DNA from: Prorocentrum cordatum
Lineage: Eukaryota > Sar > Dinophyceae > Prorocentrales > Prorocentraceae
Assembly: GCA_963575745.1 (NCBI GenBank)
Contig: CAUYUJ010015754.1
Span: forward strand, 1 to 64,000
Direction of reading: 5' to 3'
DNA: 64,000 bases
Shown one piece after another: positions 1 to 10,500 of this stretch. A program made the position numbers and the translations under genes. Each line of letters begins with the position of its first letter. Position 1 is the stretch's first letter. The notes below the pieces were generated by a model. The model saw only the letters and a program-made list of their open reading frames with translations. It ran no database searches and was not told the DNA's origin.

Positions 1-740
1 GCCTCCTCCTCCTCCTCCTCCTCCTCCTCCTCCTCCTCCTCCTCCTCCCCCTGTTCCTCGACGGGCTCAGCGTGTGGCTCCGCGTCTCTGGCCCACCACG
101 CCTGGGCGCGGGACGCTGTGCAGATCCCAGGCTTCCCAGGCGTCCGCCTCCCGGGCTGCCCCCGGCCCTCGCGCCATGCAGAGCGGAGCGACGGAGCGTG
201 TCGCCGGGGCCGCCGCCGCGTCACGCCCAGGAACAGAAAGTCCCTGGGCGTGCCCCGCAGGAAGCGGGGCTCAGACAGCGGGGTCGGCGCCGAAAGGGGT
301 CCGCCAACCCCCTCTGGTTGACCTGGGTGTAGGAGCCTCCTCCTCTTCCTCCTCCTCTTCTCCTCCTCTTCTCCTCCTCCTCCTCCTCCTGCTCTTCTCC
401 TCCTCCTCCTCCACTTTGTTGCGCCCTCCGCTGACCTGGGTTTGGGAGCTACGAAACGGCCCGTCAAGCTTCGCGGCGTGGCCCTGGCCGACCCAGGTGT
501 GCGCTGACCAGGGTTAGTGCGTCGCGTCCCCGAATGGGGAAGATAGTGGGCTTGTTTTCCACCGCCACCACGATAAGTAAGTGGGGAAGGTCCTTCTCCT
601 CTTCTTCCTCCTCCTAATCCTCCACCTCCTTCCCCCCTCCAACTTATGGTGGTGGTGGTGGTGGTGGTGGAAAACAGGCCCATCAGCAGACGTGACCGTG
701 GCGACGAGGAACCTCCAGGAGCCCAGAGAATGACGAAAAA
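1..740. repeat. Upstream region with CCT, TCC and GGT microsatellites
   Basis: Positions 3-47 are a CCT run, 335-416 a TCC/TCT-rich run, and 647-669 a GGT run. The GC-rich DNA between them has no gene I can support. The open frames here are short and low in complexity. Confidence 0.75.
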
Positions 741-1915
741 TGCCGCGGACGGAATCTAGAAAATTACGTGACAAAAATTCTTCACGCTTCGCGTATCCCC
801 ACCAGCCCATCTCAAAACAGCAACTCTTGCGAAGCATGCCGACAGTCGTGTTTTTCAGGCGTGTTTCCGCCTGCCCCCGCATATCTCCGGGCCTCTCGTC
901 CTGGTGTGAGTCGTTCGGGCCCTTCTTCCTGGTGTGAGTCGTTCGGGCTCTTCGTCGTGGTTTGAGTCGTTCGGGCTCTTCGTCCTGGCGTGAGTCGTTC
1001 GGGCTTCTCGTGGTGTGAGTTGTTCGGGCCCTTCGTCCTGGTGTGAGTCGTTCGGGCTCCTCCTCCTGGTGTGAGTCGTTCGGGCTCCTCGTGGTGTGAG
1101 TCGTTCGGGGCCCTCGTCCTGGTGTGAGTCGTTCGGGCTCCTCGTGGTGTGAGTCGTTCGGGCGCCTCGTCCTGGTGTGAGTCGTTCGGGCCCCTCCTCC
1201 TGGTGGTGTGAGTCGTTGGGGCTCTTCGTGGTGTGAGTCGTTCGGGCCCCTCGTCCTAGTGTGAGTCGTTCGGGCTCCTCGTGGGGCCTCTTGGGGGCCT
1301 CTTGGAGCCTCGTGGGGCCTCTTGGGGGCTCTTGGGGGCCTCTTGGGGGCCTCTTGGGGGCCTCTTGGGGCCTCGTGGGGCCTCTTGGGGGCCTCTTGGG
1401 GGCCTCTTGGGGGCCTCTTGGGGCCGCTTGGGGGCCTCTGGGGGGCCTCTTGGAGGCCTCTTGGGAGCCTCCTGGGGGCCTCTTGGGGCCATCTTGGTGC
1501 CTCTTGCGACCTCCTCAGAAGCGCAAATGAGAGCTGCTCCCTGAGAAGGACAAAATGAGCCCAAAACCGTCGTAAAATCAATGATTTCGCTATGAAGGAC
1601 GAGGAGCGCGGCCCCCTCAGGACGCCAAAATGGGGCCAAAACCGTAGTAAAATCAATGATTTTAGCTTCAAAGAAGACCAGAGGGGCCAAACTCCGTCCC
1701 CCCGTCGGGGCCAGAATCCTCGTGAGGGTCGTCGTTTTTTGACCCTCCCAGGAGTCGAAAAAGACCCCCCTGGCGACCCGCGGGGGCCCCTCTCCAGGCC
1801 CAGGGGGAGGGGGTAGGGGGAGGGGTAAACCCCTCCCCGAAGGGGAAGAAGGGGGGTTGAGGACAGAGCGGGCTCTCTAAACCACTCACGCCCAAAGGGC
1901 TGGTGGGATTTCAGA
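741..1915 (+). repeat. Composite dispersed repeat (GGCCTCTTGGGG family), copy A
   Basis: Three parts occur in fixed order and recur at 43240-44140 and 56990-58045. The 5' module has CGCGTATCCCCACCAGCCCA near 790-810. A central array of about 12-13 bp units (GGCCTCTTGGGGG) follows at about 1275-1500. The 3' module has AAAATCAATGATTTT-like motifs (1570-1665), a GGGGTAAACCCC motif (1822-1835) and GCCCAAAGGGCTGGTGGGAT (1890-1910). In copy A a separate minisatellite (GTGTGAGTCGTTCGGGC units, about 900-1270) sits before the central array. The long minus-strand frame across it (Gln-Glu-Ala-Pro and Asn-Asp-Ser-His repeats) is a translation of the tandem units and not a gene. Confidence 0.75.
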
Positions 1916-1924
1916 TGCCCGCGC

Positions 1925-2035
1925 GGATATCATCGGATCGGCATTGGGCCCTTCTCCCTGGCGTGCGGAGCCCGCCAGGGGCGGCGCCGGCGCCGCCAGG
2001 GAGGTGGATCGCCGATCCGAGGAATCCAAAGATGT
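1925..2035. repeat. Foldback (MITE-like) element, decayed copy of the GGCGCTGGATCC family
   Basis: The two halves are imperfect reverse complements: GGATCGGCATTGGGCCC near 1933 pairs with GGATCGCCGATCC near 2006. The centre has GCGGCGCCGGCGCCGCC. Better copies lie at 51690, 55140 and 61545. Confidence 0.45.
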
Positions 2036-2059
2036 CAGACGACCCGATTTTGTCGCTCA

Positions 2060-2350
2060 CGACGGACCGTTTTTGGGCGGTTTCGGTCTGCGGGGGCCCT
2101 CGCCGGGCCCTGGCGCCGTCAGAAAACAGCTCGGGATGCAGAACCGGCCCTGGGCAGAGAGTCGGGACTTCCTGGGATCCTGCACCGGACCAGTTCAGAC
2201 ATCGGATGTCCAGGAAGGGGTCCTGACGGAAACGGGTCCTGAGACTTTTTCCGCCGCTTTCGGGCCCCCGTGGCCCTCCCAGAAGCGCCCTGGGGCCCTG
2301 CTCTGGAACAGCTCAGGACTGAGAGCTGGCCCAGGGTCCAGGACCAGTTA
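2060..2350 (+). repeat. Dispersed repeat, two adjacent diverged units
   Basis: Two similar stretches (about 2070-2190 and 2250-2345) share GGGCCCTGG, then an AACAGCTCGGGATG-like motif, then a GGGTCCAGGACCAG-like end. A third relative lies at about 20900-21020 (GGTGGCCCTCGCCGGGCC, then CGACTTGGGATGAAGAACCGG). Nothing coding is recognised. Confidence 0.4.
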
Positions 2351-2544
2351 TCCCTCGGGAGCTCCATGCCAAGTCAGACCCAAGAGAGAAAGACACATAC
2401 TGGAATTACCCATGCAATTCCCTCGGTTTCGACTTGTTGGGCCTCCTGCAAGGCTTCGTTGCCGCGGTTATTCGAGTGCAAGTTAGCTTGCGTGGTCCGC
2501 TTGTTACGAACGCGATCGTGCTACACATCGCCAGAGGAGGAACA

Positions 2545-2558
2545 CGTGTGTGTGTGTG

Positions 2559-2598
<40 letters not shown>

Positions 2599-2600
2599 GC

Positions 2601-2667
<67 letters not shown>

Positions 2668-2675
2668 TGTGTGTG

Positions 2676-2727
<52 letters not shown>

Positions 2728-2748
2728 GGCGGGCGGGCGGGCGGGCGG

Positions 2749-2791
<43 letters not shown>

Positions 2792-2798
2792 GCGGCCG

Positions 2799-2829
<31 letters not shown>

Positions 2830-2868
2830 TGTGTGTGTGTGTGTGTTCATGTGTGTGTGTGTGTTGTG

Positions 2869-2903
<35 letters not shown>

Positions 2904-3000
2904 GCGTGAATCTGTGTGTGTGTGGGCGTGTGTGTGTGTGAGTATGTGTGTGTGTGTGAATGTGTTTGTGTGTGTGCGTGTGTGCATGTGTGTGTGTGTT
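2545..3000. repeat. GT / GTGC / GGGC microsatellite
   Basis: About 455 bp of alternating GT runs with blocks of GC (2598-2613), GTGC (2690-2827) and GGGC (2727-2750). Long Cys-Val and His-Thr open frames are artefacts of this repeat. Alternating purine-pyrimidine of this length can form Z-DNA (known property). Confidence 0.97.
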
Positions 3001-3479
3001 CCACTGCGCTGCTCGGGTGGCACCGCCTTCTTGATCTTAGCACTTCTAGTACTTTTGGATCCACTGGGTGCGTCCACCTGCGCGTTGTGGGAAACTGTGT
3101 GTGTGCCTCCCCCCTCGAAGGAGGAGGCGGAGAAGGGAGCGAGGAGGAGGGAGGTAGGAGAAGGGAGGAGGGGAACTGGGAGCCTCTGTCTTGTCATCGC
3201 CCCTTTCCTCTTCCTCGCCTCTGCGACTCTCCTGTCTCCTTCCCTTCCCATTAGAGCCGCCAGCGATCCGGTTCGATCCGCCAGCTGGGCTCGCGATTCC
3301 GATTCGCTTCGATTCGCTGGCGCCGGCCAGGGCCAGCCAGGGCGGGGACCGGCGCGGCGATACGATCCGTTCCCGACCCAATCCGGTCTCGCGGTTCGAT
3401 GATGCCTGGCCACAGCAGCGAGGCCGCAGTGCCGCGGGGTACCAGAGCCGGGGGACGGCATCTGTGCATCAGCACCATG

Positions 3480-3720
3480 CCTCCCCCTCCCCATGCCCCC
3501 TCTCTCCTCTTCCTCCTCCTCCCTCCTCCTCCGCCTCCTCATCCTCCTCCTCTCCTCCTCCTCCTCCTCCTCCTCCTCCTCCTCCTCCTCCTTCTCCTCC
3601 TCTCCTCCCCTCCTCCTCCTCCTCCTCCTCTCTCCTCCTCCTCCTCCTCCTCCTCTCTCCTCCCCCCTACCTCCTCCTCCTCCTTTCCTCCTCCTCCTCC
3701 TTCTCCTCCTCCTCCTCCTC
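3480..3720. repeat. CCT/TCC microsatellite
   Basis: A nearly uninterrupted CTC/TCC run on the plus strand gives artefactual Leu, Ser and Pro frames. A shorter AGG run of opposite strand sense follows at 3871-3936, so this part of the upstream region has pyrimidine and purine runs facing each other. Confidence 0.97.
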
Positions 3721-3947
3721 GTTGCCACCCTGGGCCCTAACTGCGATAGGGTGCACGCCCTCCGGGCCTCGGCCAGGAGGGCGTCTGCAGACCGTGCTGG
3801 GGCCCGGGTGCCCGGGGATGGCCCTGGGCGGGGACGTCTGCGCACGAGGGCCGCCGGCATCCAGGCCTCCAGGAGGAGGAGGAGGAGGAGGAGGAGGAGG
3901 AGGAGGAGGAGGAGGAGGAGGAGGAGGAGGAGGAGGGTCTGAGCAGA

Positions 3948-4105
3948 TGTGTGGTCGGAGGATCGCGCCTCGGCGCTGCGGCTCGATGTGGTGCCCGATG
4001 CTCTCCACGCCGACGGCGCCGATGCATCGCCGAGATCGTCGAGACATCGCCGATGCGTCGGTAATGCATCGTACGATGCGGTGCGATCCTCCGACCCCAT
4101 CACCG
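3948..4105. mobile_element. Foldback (MITE-like) element with CGATGCATCG core motifs
   Basis: The left end GGTCGGAGGATCGC is repeated inverted at the right end as GCGATCCTCCGACC. The inside holds CGATGCATCG palindromes. A 28-bp inner segment at about 4001-4028 is the exact reverse complement of a segment at about 12076-12103. Related half copies flank the introner-like element at 49120. It is non-coding and presumably a non-autonomous DNA element. Confidence 0.5.
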
Positions 4106-4424
4106 CATGCCCCGGATGATAAGCCGTCCCCTCCCGCCCACCCCCGAGAGCTGCTTCTCTCTGGCCGAGACAGAGTGGGTCGGCGGAGAGGGGCGGCCAG
4201 GCCGAACTTTAGTTTCCCCCAGGTCATTTCGGGGGCGGATGGACCTCCTACCCTGACACGTCGATGAGTGAATTGGCCGTTTGTGGTTCGCGAGAGGGCG
4301 TCGCGGCCGTTCTTTTTGCGGGCCAGGCCCGTCGGTTTCGGTCCCTGGCCGTTTTCACCAAGGGGAGGCTTCCTAAAGGGAGGCTTGTCCACCGCCGATT
4401 CTTTACTCCGACCCCACGTGCCGC

Positions 4425-4542
4425 GGGGCGTCAGAGCCGGCAGGTGGCTCCAGCGCCGGCCCCCGCCTCCTGCCGCGGGCGCGTGCGCGGGGAGGCGCGG
4501 GGCGGGCTCGGCCTTGCGCGCGCGCGGCGGGCGCCCGCGGAG
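4425..4542 (+). promoter_or_regulatory. Putative 5' leader and trans-splice acceptor region of the hnRNP U-like gene
   Basis: Dinoflagellate mRNAs receive their 5' end by spliced-leader trans-splicing at an AG acceptor (established knowledge). The AG at 4433-4434, after TTTACTCCGACCCCACGTG, is a possible acceptor about 110 nt before the proposed ATG. Other AGs are close by, so the exact site is a guess. No TATA-like element is evident. Confidence 0.25.
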
Positions 4543-4572
4543 ATGGCCCAGGCGGGCGGGGAGAGCGCCGAG
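4543..4572 (+). CDS. hnRNP U-like exon 1 (start codon, 10 codons)
   Basis: The ATG is followed by codons for AQAGGESAE and then GAG|GACCGG, a GA-type 5' splice site. Joining to GAG|GACC at 7131/7132 keeps the frame and reads MAQAGGESAE-DLEKLTVAQL, a short acidic N-terminus leading straight into the SAP motif, as expected for the family. The same GGGAGAGCGCCGAGGACC occurs again at about 4849-4866, so the splice junction itself has been duplicated. Reading on past the junction meets a stop at 4624. The start is chosen by phase fit and motif match; an upstream exon cannot be excluded. Confidence 0.6.
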
Positions 4573-7500
4573 GACCGGCGGGTCGAGCGGCGCTTGGTGC
4601 CCCGGCGGGGGTGCGGGGTGGCCTAGCTCTGCTGCTGCTCCTCCTCCTCCTCCTCCTTACCATATTAGTCAGCATCAAACTCCTCCTCCTCCTGCTCCTC
4701 CTTTTCTTCCTCCTCCTCCTCCTCCTCATTCTGGCCAGCAGAAAGGGGGGAAAGAGGCTCGAGGTGCTGGGCTCGACAAGGTTTTCTGCCCCTCTCGGCC
4801 TCTGGGGGTCCATTCTCGGGTCCTGGGACCGCCAGAAACGGATCCAGGGAGAGCGCCGAGGACCAGCATGGCAAGTGGACCTGCAGCACCAGGCTTTCGA
4901 GGGTCAGAGGAGGTCAGGAGGGAAAAAGACACAGACACAATTAATCGTCGATCCCCCGGAAAATATGCGAAAATATGGGAAGTGGGGGGAAAGGCAGAAC
5001 CCCCCAAAACATAAGAAAATATGGAGAATCCTGTTATTTGTGTCTATTTATTTGCGTGTTCCAAGGCCGCTTCAGGAGGGCCCGTTGAGACAGCGGCAGT
5101 TGGAGACGGTATTTGTCCTGAGGCGCGTAACGATCGCTGCCCCCCCCCCCCCGGCGGGAATGGTACCGAACGTAGGAGGGGGGGTGGGGCCTGGAGTCCC
5201 CGTCCCACATGCTGGTGCTCGCGCGCATGCCGTGGCGATCGCAGCGCACTCCCCCCCCGCCCCCCCCCCGCCGCCCTGGGACCCTGGGTAACGACCGCTG
5301 TCGGAAGCAATGAAGCACAGTCTTCGCTTCATGGGCCTCGGGGGGGGGCCCCCGTCGCCGCCGCGGCTGCACGCAGCTCGGGGAGCCTGTGCGTCTGGAC
5401 CCCAGGAGGGGGTCCAGGGAGCGACCTTGAGCTGCGGTCGTCTCAGTGTCCTCCTCCTCCTCCTCCTCCTCCTCCTCCTCCTCCTCCTCCTCCTCCTCCT
5501 CCTCCTCCTCCCCTCTCCCAGCGGGCCATGGTGTCTCAGCCCCACCACCCCCGCCTTCAGCTGCTGCGCCGTCCTGCGCTCCGCAGGATCTCTCGACGCG
5601 ACTATTTAGGCCCAGCATGCGCAGACGCCCGCAGGCGTGACTCTGTGGACCTTGTGGCAGCCCCTTGCGTTCGGTGACTCCCGGCTGGAGGCCTGAACTG
5701 CAAGTCCTGGGCTCTTTGCGTTTTGATCGCAGATGCATGCGGCATGCGTGTGGCTTCTATCCAGGCAGCCCAGGGGAGCCAAGAACACAGCCCCCCCCCA
5801 AAAAACAGCCCACCCTTCACCCGTCTGGGTGTGGATAGCCCCCGCGAAGCCTGGAGGGAGCATTACCTAGCCCCACTCGGGTGGGTGAAGCGGGCAGTGG
5901 GGCGGCCCAGGCCGCGCTGGTGGGGATAAGGGTCGGTTGAACGATGTTCAGTCGGCGGAAAATTGGTGCAAGTTCTTCGCCGAGGGCTTCTTTCGGCCAC
6001 GCGCGGACGGGGGTAGGGGGAGGGGGGAAGGCTTCTTAGAAGCACTACTGCTTCTGAAAAGCGTCACCCCCTCCCCATACCCCGTTGTGCGCCCCGCCAA
6101 TCCTTGCCCCTCTTCTGGAGGAGAGCATCGTCCGTCGCAGGCCCTCTGTTCATCTTATACGGCTGCTTTGCCCGCCACCACGCTTGCGTGGGAGACCCCG
6201 GAGCTAGGATAATCTGCAGGCACCATCGCCTCCAGTGACTCATCGCCGAATCAATACCAGCCTCGAGCGAGTCCCCGAGAATACCAGGCAAGTGCCGCCG
6301 ACAAACCATGAATGGCCAAAGCAGCAATCTACATGTGTGCCATGCTCGCCGCTGCGATCGTGGTAGCTGATTCTCTCCTGTCCCACTCAGAGAATAAAAA
6401 AAGCTTGCGGCCGCCTGTGAAGGACCCAGAGGAAAGCATTCCCTGCCGTGGCCAGGCTCGGACGGAGGGCAGGAGGGTTGGCCCGGGTTTGCCAGAGGGT
6501 TGGCCGGGGTTTGCTGGAGGACTGGCCAGGGCCGGGGGCACTTCTCCGATCGGTAGTTCTGTCCACGCACGCATCGGCACTGGGGACTTCAGACAAAAGA
6601 GAGCGGCATGCCGGCAGGTGCCCCGCGGCCACTTCTGAACTCCCGACGGCCTCAGGGGCCCACAGAAGCCCTGGGGCACCTTGGGACCCTGCATGATCGA
6701 GGAAGAATGTGCCACACACACACGCACACGCACTTTCGTACAGTGGAGACCCATGCCAAGAAACACCCTGCTAGGGTGCCCTTGGTTTCTTGGGTTTCGA
6801 TGGTTATTCTATGGAGAGAGTGACGCTCCCACACCACAAATCAATGGACGTCCTGGGGTCTCAGGGATGGCTTTCCTGTGGTCGGGCCCCTGCTGTATAG
6901 CAAGATGTCTTATCGTATGCGGCGGCGGCGAGCGATGGGGGAAGTGAGGAGGATGCCTTCTCAGAGGGCGGCGGAGTTTCTCAGAAGCCCTCCGGCCTTT
7001 GAGAAGTTTTCTGCAGAAGGCCTGGTGACTTCTGAGCCTTATGGGAAGGCCTTGTCCTTCTCACTCCCCCCCGGGCTCGCCGCCGACTGTGTCTGCTGTA
7101 TCATACCGTACCGTCTTGTGCTCCCCAAGAGGACCTTGAGAAGCTCACCGTTGCCCAGTTGAAGGATCGGCTGAAAGAGGCGGGCTTGCCGGTGTCCGGC
7201 AAGAAGGCCGATTTGGTGTCGCGCTTGATGGACCAGGTCTCATCAAACGGCGGCGCCGAGGCCGGCTCTAGCGGATATTTCATAACGGAAATACCATGAC
7301 GCTGGTGCTCTTCAGGGGCAACGTTAGGGTGTGTGTGTGTGTGCGGGTTCGGGATGCATCGACCCAGAATCGCCCATCAATCGCCGGCAGGGGCCCGATA
7401 GCCCACCCCGCTCAGGAACATCTGAATTCGCTATCGGGGGCCTATCACCGATCTATTTGCGATGCATCGCCGTCTCCAGGTCGATGCTCCCCCCCCCTGT

Positions 7501-10500
7501 GCCAGTCCCGCCCCTATCGTTCCCCCCTCAGCTCTGGGTTCCACGACCCTCCTTGGGGGGCCTTCGTCTGTGCCTAGTTCGCCCCTCCTCTAGCTTCCGC
7601 GAGACGCGGGCGGCTCCGCCGGCGAGGGGCCGGCGGACGGGCGGCACGCAAGGAGAGAGCGCGAAAAAGAGTGCGCGCCCCCCGAGGGGTGTCAGCAGTT
7701 TTGGGAGTCGCGGCTTCTGCAGCGCGCCACCCGCTCTGGCCAGGGGAGCGGGGCCCGGGGCCTTGTCGGAGTCCTAGAGATTGACACCAACACCAAGATC
7801 GGCGGTGTGCCTCCACCGAGGGAAGACGATCCCGATCTCGGTGATGGTGGCAATATTCTGGCTCCCAAGGTGGCCGAAATATTGCCACCAGCACCGAAGT
7901 CTAAGATCATCATCTCCCTGTGGAGGCAAACCCCTGTGCTGGTGTTGGTGCCAATTTCCAGGCCTCCCACCTTGCCCATCGGCCGTGCCGGTCTCGCTCT
8001 CGGTGCCCGTGTCTCTGTGCGGGGCTCGCCGTGTGCTCGGCTCGGTCCACGGAGGCCCGGAGGGCCCGGAGCGCGTCTTCGGGGGCCTCGACTCGGACCC
8101 GCCCTCGTCCGCCGCCGCCGCCGCCGCCGCCGCCACCGCCTTCCTCCTCCCACTGCCCCTCCATGTTCCTCCGCCCGCGTGCCGCCGGAGCCCTCCAGTG
8201 GTAATTACAAGCCTCCGCAGCTCTGCGCGAGCTGATCTGGTCGGCGCAGGGCCCCGCTTGCCCTTTCGGCGCTCCCCGCGCGCCGGCCCGACAGAACTGC
8301 GCGGCGCCCCGATGACTCATGTTTCTGCGTCCTTCCCTCTGCTGATTTTTGTTGTTGCTTGTTTTCTGTTTCTGACCTCGGGTGTTCCGAGGATGGCGGT
8401 CCCTGTCCAAGGCGTACCTTTTCCTGCATATCCACTTCAGCACCGCCTGTTCCCCGGGCCCCGCCCGCTCCGGCCGCCTGAGGCCCCGCCTTCCTGTGCC
8501 CTGTCTCCCTAATTAAAGCTGCGCGTAGCCCCCCTAACTTATAGCGGAAGAGGTTCGCTCTCGCCCCGCAGATCAAAAAAGTGTTCCGAGGATGGATTTG
8601 GCCTGGTGGTCGTCCCTGGGGGCCCGTGTAAGCCCTCTTGGATTCTGGCGGCCTCCAGAGGTCCGCAGGAGTTTCCGGAGGTTCGGATTGGCCCTCGGAG
8701 GTTGGCGACCTCTTTTCCTTCTCCCCTCCCTCCCTCCCTCCCTCTCGGTCGCTTCTGGGCGTGGTGGGCTGGCCCTTGAGGGTCATGTTCGGGGTCCTCC
8801 AGGAAGCATTCCCCGGAGCGTGGAGCTGCTCGCTCGCCTCCGGCCGCAGGCAGGAGCCGCGGACGGCATCTTGGCCCTTCCAGGAAGGATGCTTGAGAAA
8901 GATGTTGTTCACGTGAACCACAATGGCGTGGATACCTTCTCACTCGTGCAAGGAATAGCGGAGGGCAGCGTCACTGGCGCTGACATATCCGCGGTCGAAG
9001 CAAGCGACCCAATCCAGCATAGTTCCGCTCAATCGTATTCGATCCCGATCAATCGGGATTAATCCTGTTTAATCTTGGCTCACTAATTGGGCCTAGTACT
9101 GTATAATCGGTCGTGCGAAGACCTCCGGCGTTTGGACGACACCCCAGAGCGCTCGGAGAGCCCCGGGCGTGCCGATAGCTGATTGGAGAGACCCTGTGCC
9201 CCCAAATCTTCCAGCCCGCCCCAGAGCCCTTTCACCCGACGCCGTGTTTTTTTCGCAGCGTGGCTCGCCATGGAGGTCTGGGCCTCTGCCTGGGGACCCG
9301 CCTTTCATCCCAAGCCAGTTCTCTTCACGGCCCCAGAAGGGACCCACAGGCCGCAAGCTGTGAGAAACCGTCAGCGGTTTTTTACCTAACAGCGAAGACT
9401 GATAGGTTTCTAGTGGTGTCAAAAGAGAGCAGCAGATGACTCCACAGGGGGGTCCGGGCGGGACCCGGGGCGGCTGCCGTCGAAGCCCAAATCGCCTGGG
9501 ACATCCTCGCAAAATCGCTCTTGGCGCTGCTAGAACTCCATTCCCGGCGTACATTTTGGATGCCCGGAGCCAACTGTAGGCCACTTCGTGGTCTTCGAGT
9601 TCCCAGAACTCCATTCCCGGCGTAGATTTTGGATGCCCGGAGCCAACTGTAGGCCACTTCGTGGTCTTCGAGTTCCCAGAACTCCATTCCCGGGCCACAT
9701 TTTGGATGCCCGGAGCCAACTGTAGGCCACTTCGTGGTCTTCGAGTTTCCAGAACTCCATTCCTGGGCATGATTTTGAATGCCCGGAGCCAACTGTAGGC
9801 CACTTCGTGGTCTTCGAGTTCCAAGAACTCCATTCCTGGGCCACATTTTGAATGCTGAGGAGGGCTGATGCTGAGGCTGAGGCAGGCTGAGGCTGAGGCT
9901 GAGGCTGAGGCTGAGGCCGAGGCTGAAGGCAGACTGAGGCTGAGGCTGAAGCAGGCTGAGGCTGAGGCTGAGGCAGGCTGAGGCTGAGGCTGAGGCAGGC
10001 TGATGCTGAGGCAGGCTGAGGCTGAGGCTGAGGCTGATGCAGGCTGAGTCTGAGGCAGGCTGAGGCTGAGGCCGAGGCTGAAGGTAGACTGAGGCTGAGG
10101 CTGAAGCAGGCTGAAGCTGAGGCTGAGGCTGAGGCAGGCTGAGGCTGAGGCCGAGGCTGAAGGCTGACTGATGCTGAGGCTGAAGCAGGCTGAGGCTGAG
10201 GCTGAGGCAGGCTGAGGCTGAGGCAGGCTGAGGCTGAGGCTGAGGCAGGCTGAGGCTGAGGCTGGCTGAGGCTGAGGCTGAGGCTGATGCAGGCTGAGGC
10301 TGAGGCTGAGGCAGGCTGAGGCTGGGCAGGCTGAGGCTGAGGCTGAGGCAGGCTGAGGCTGAGGCTGAGGCAGGCTGAGGCTGAGGCTGAGGCAGGCTGA
10401 TGCTGAGGCAGGCTGAGGCTGAGGCCGAGGCAGGCTGAGGCTGAGGCAGGGGGAGGCTGAGTCTGAGGCTGAGGCTGAGGCTGAGGCTGAGGCCGATGCT

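Larger units (their letters stand above)
4573..7131 (+). other. Intron 1 of the hnRNP U-like gene
   Basis: This intron starts GA and ends AG. It holds CCT runs (4629-4735, 5452-5511), the duplicated splice junction at 4849-4866, an introner-like element (4915-5073) and a unit at 6745-6905 shared with 26145-26270. Between 5520 and 6740 I see GC-rich unique-looking sequence with no supported gene. Confidence 0.6.

Noticed and set aside
514-1671. 385-codon minus-strand frame with Gln-Glu-Ala-Pro and Asn-Asp-Ser-His repeats
   Set aside because: It is the translation of two tandem repeats (GTGTGAGTCGTTCGGGC and GGCCTCTTGGGGG units); no domain and no unique sequence of length.
2547-3000. Cys-Val repeat protein
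   Set aside because: Pure GT/GTGC microsatellite translated in several frames.
3265-3310. Possible tRNA or SINE B box (GGTTCGATCC)
   Set aside because: No matching A box or cloverleaf could be drawn in the neighbourhood.
9530-9855. CRISPR-like direct repeats
   Set aside because: Units are contiguous with no unique spacers of constant size, and the genome is eukaryotic.
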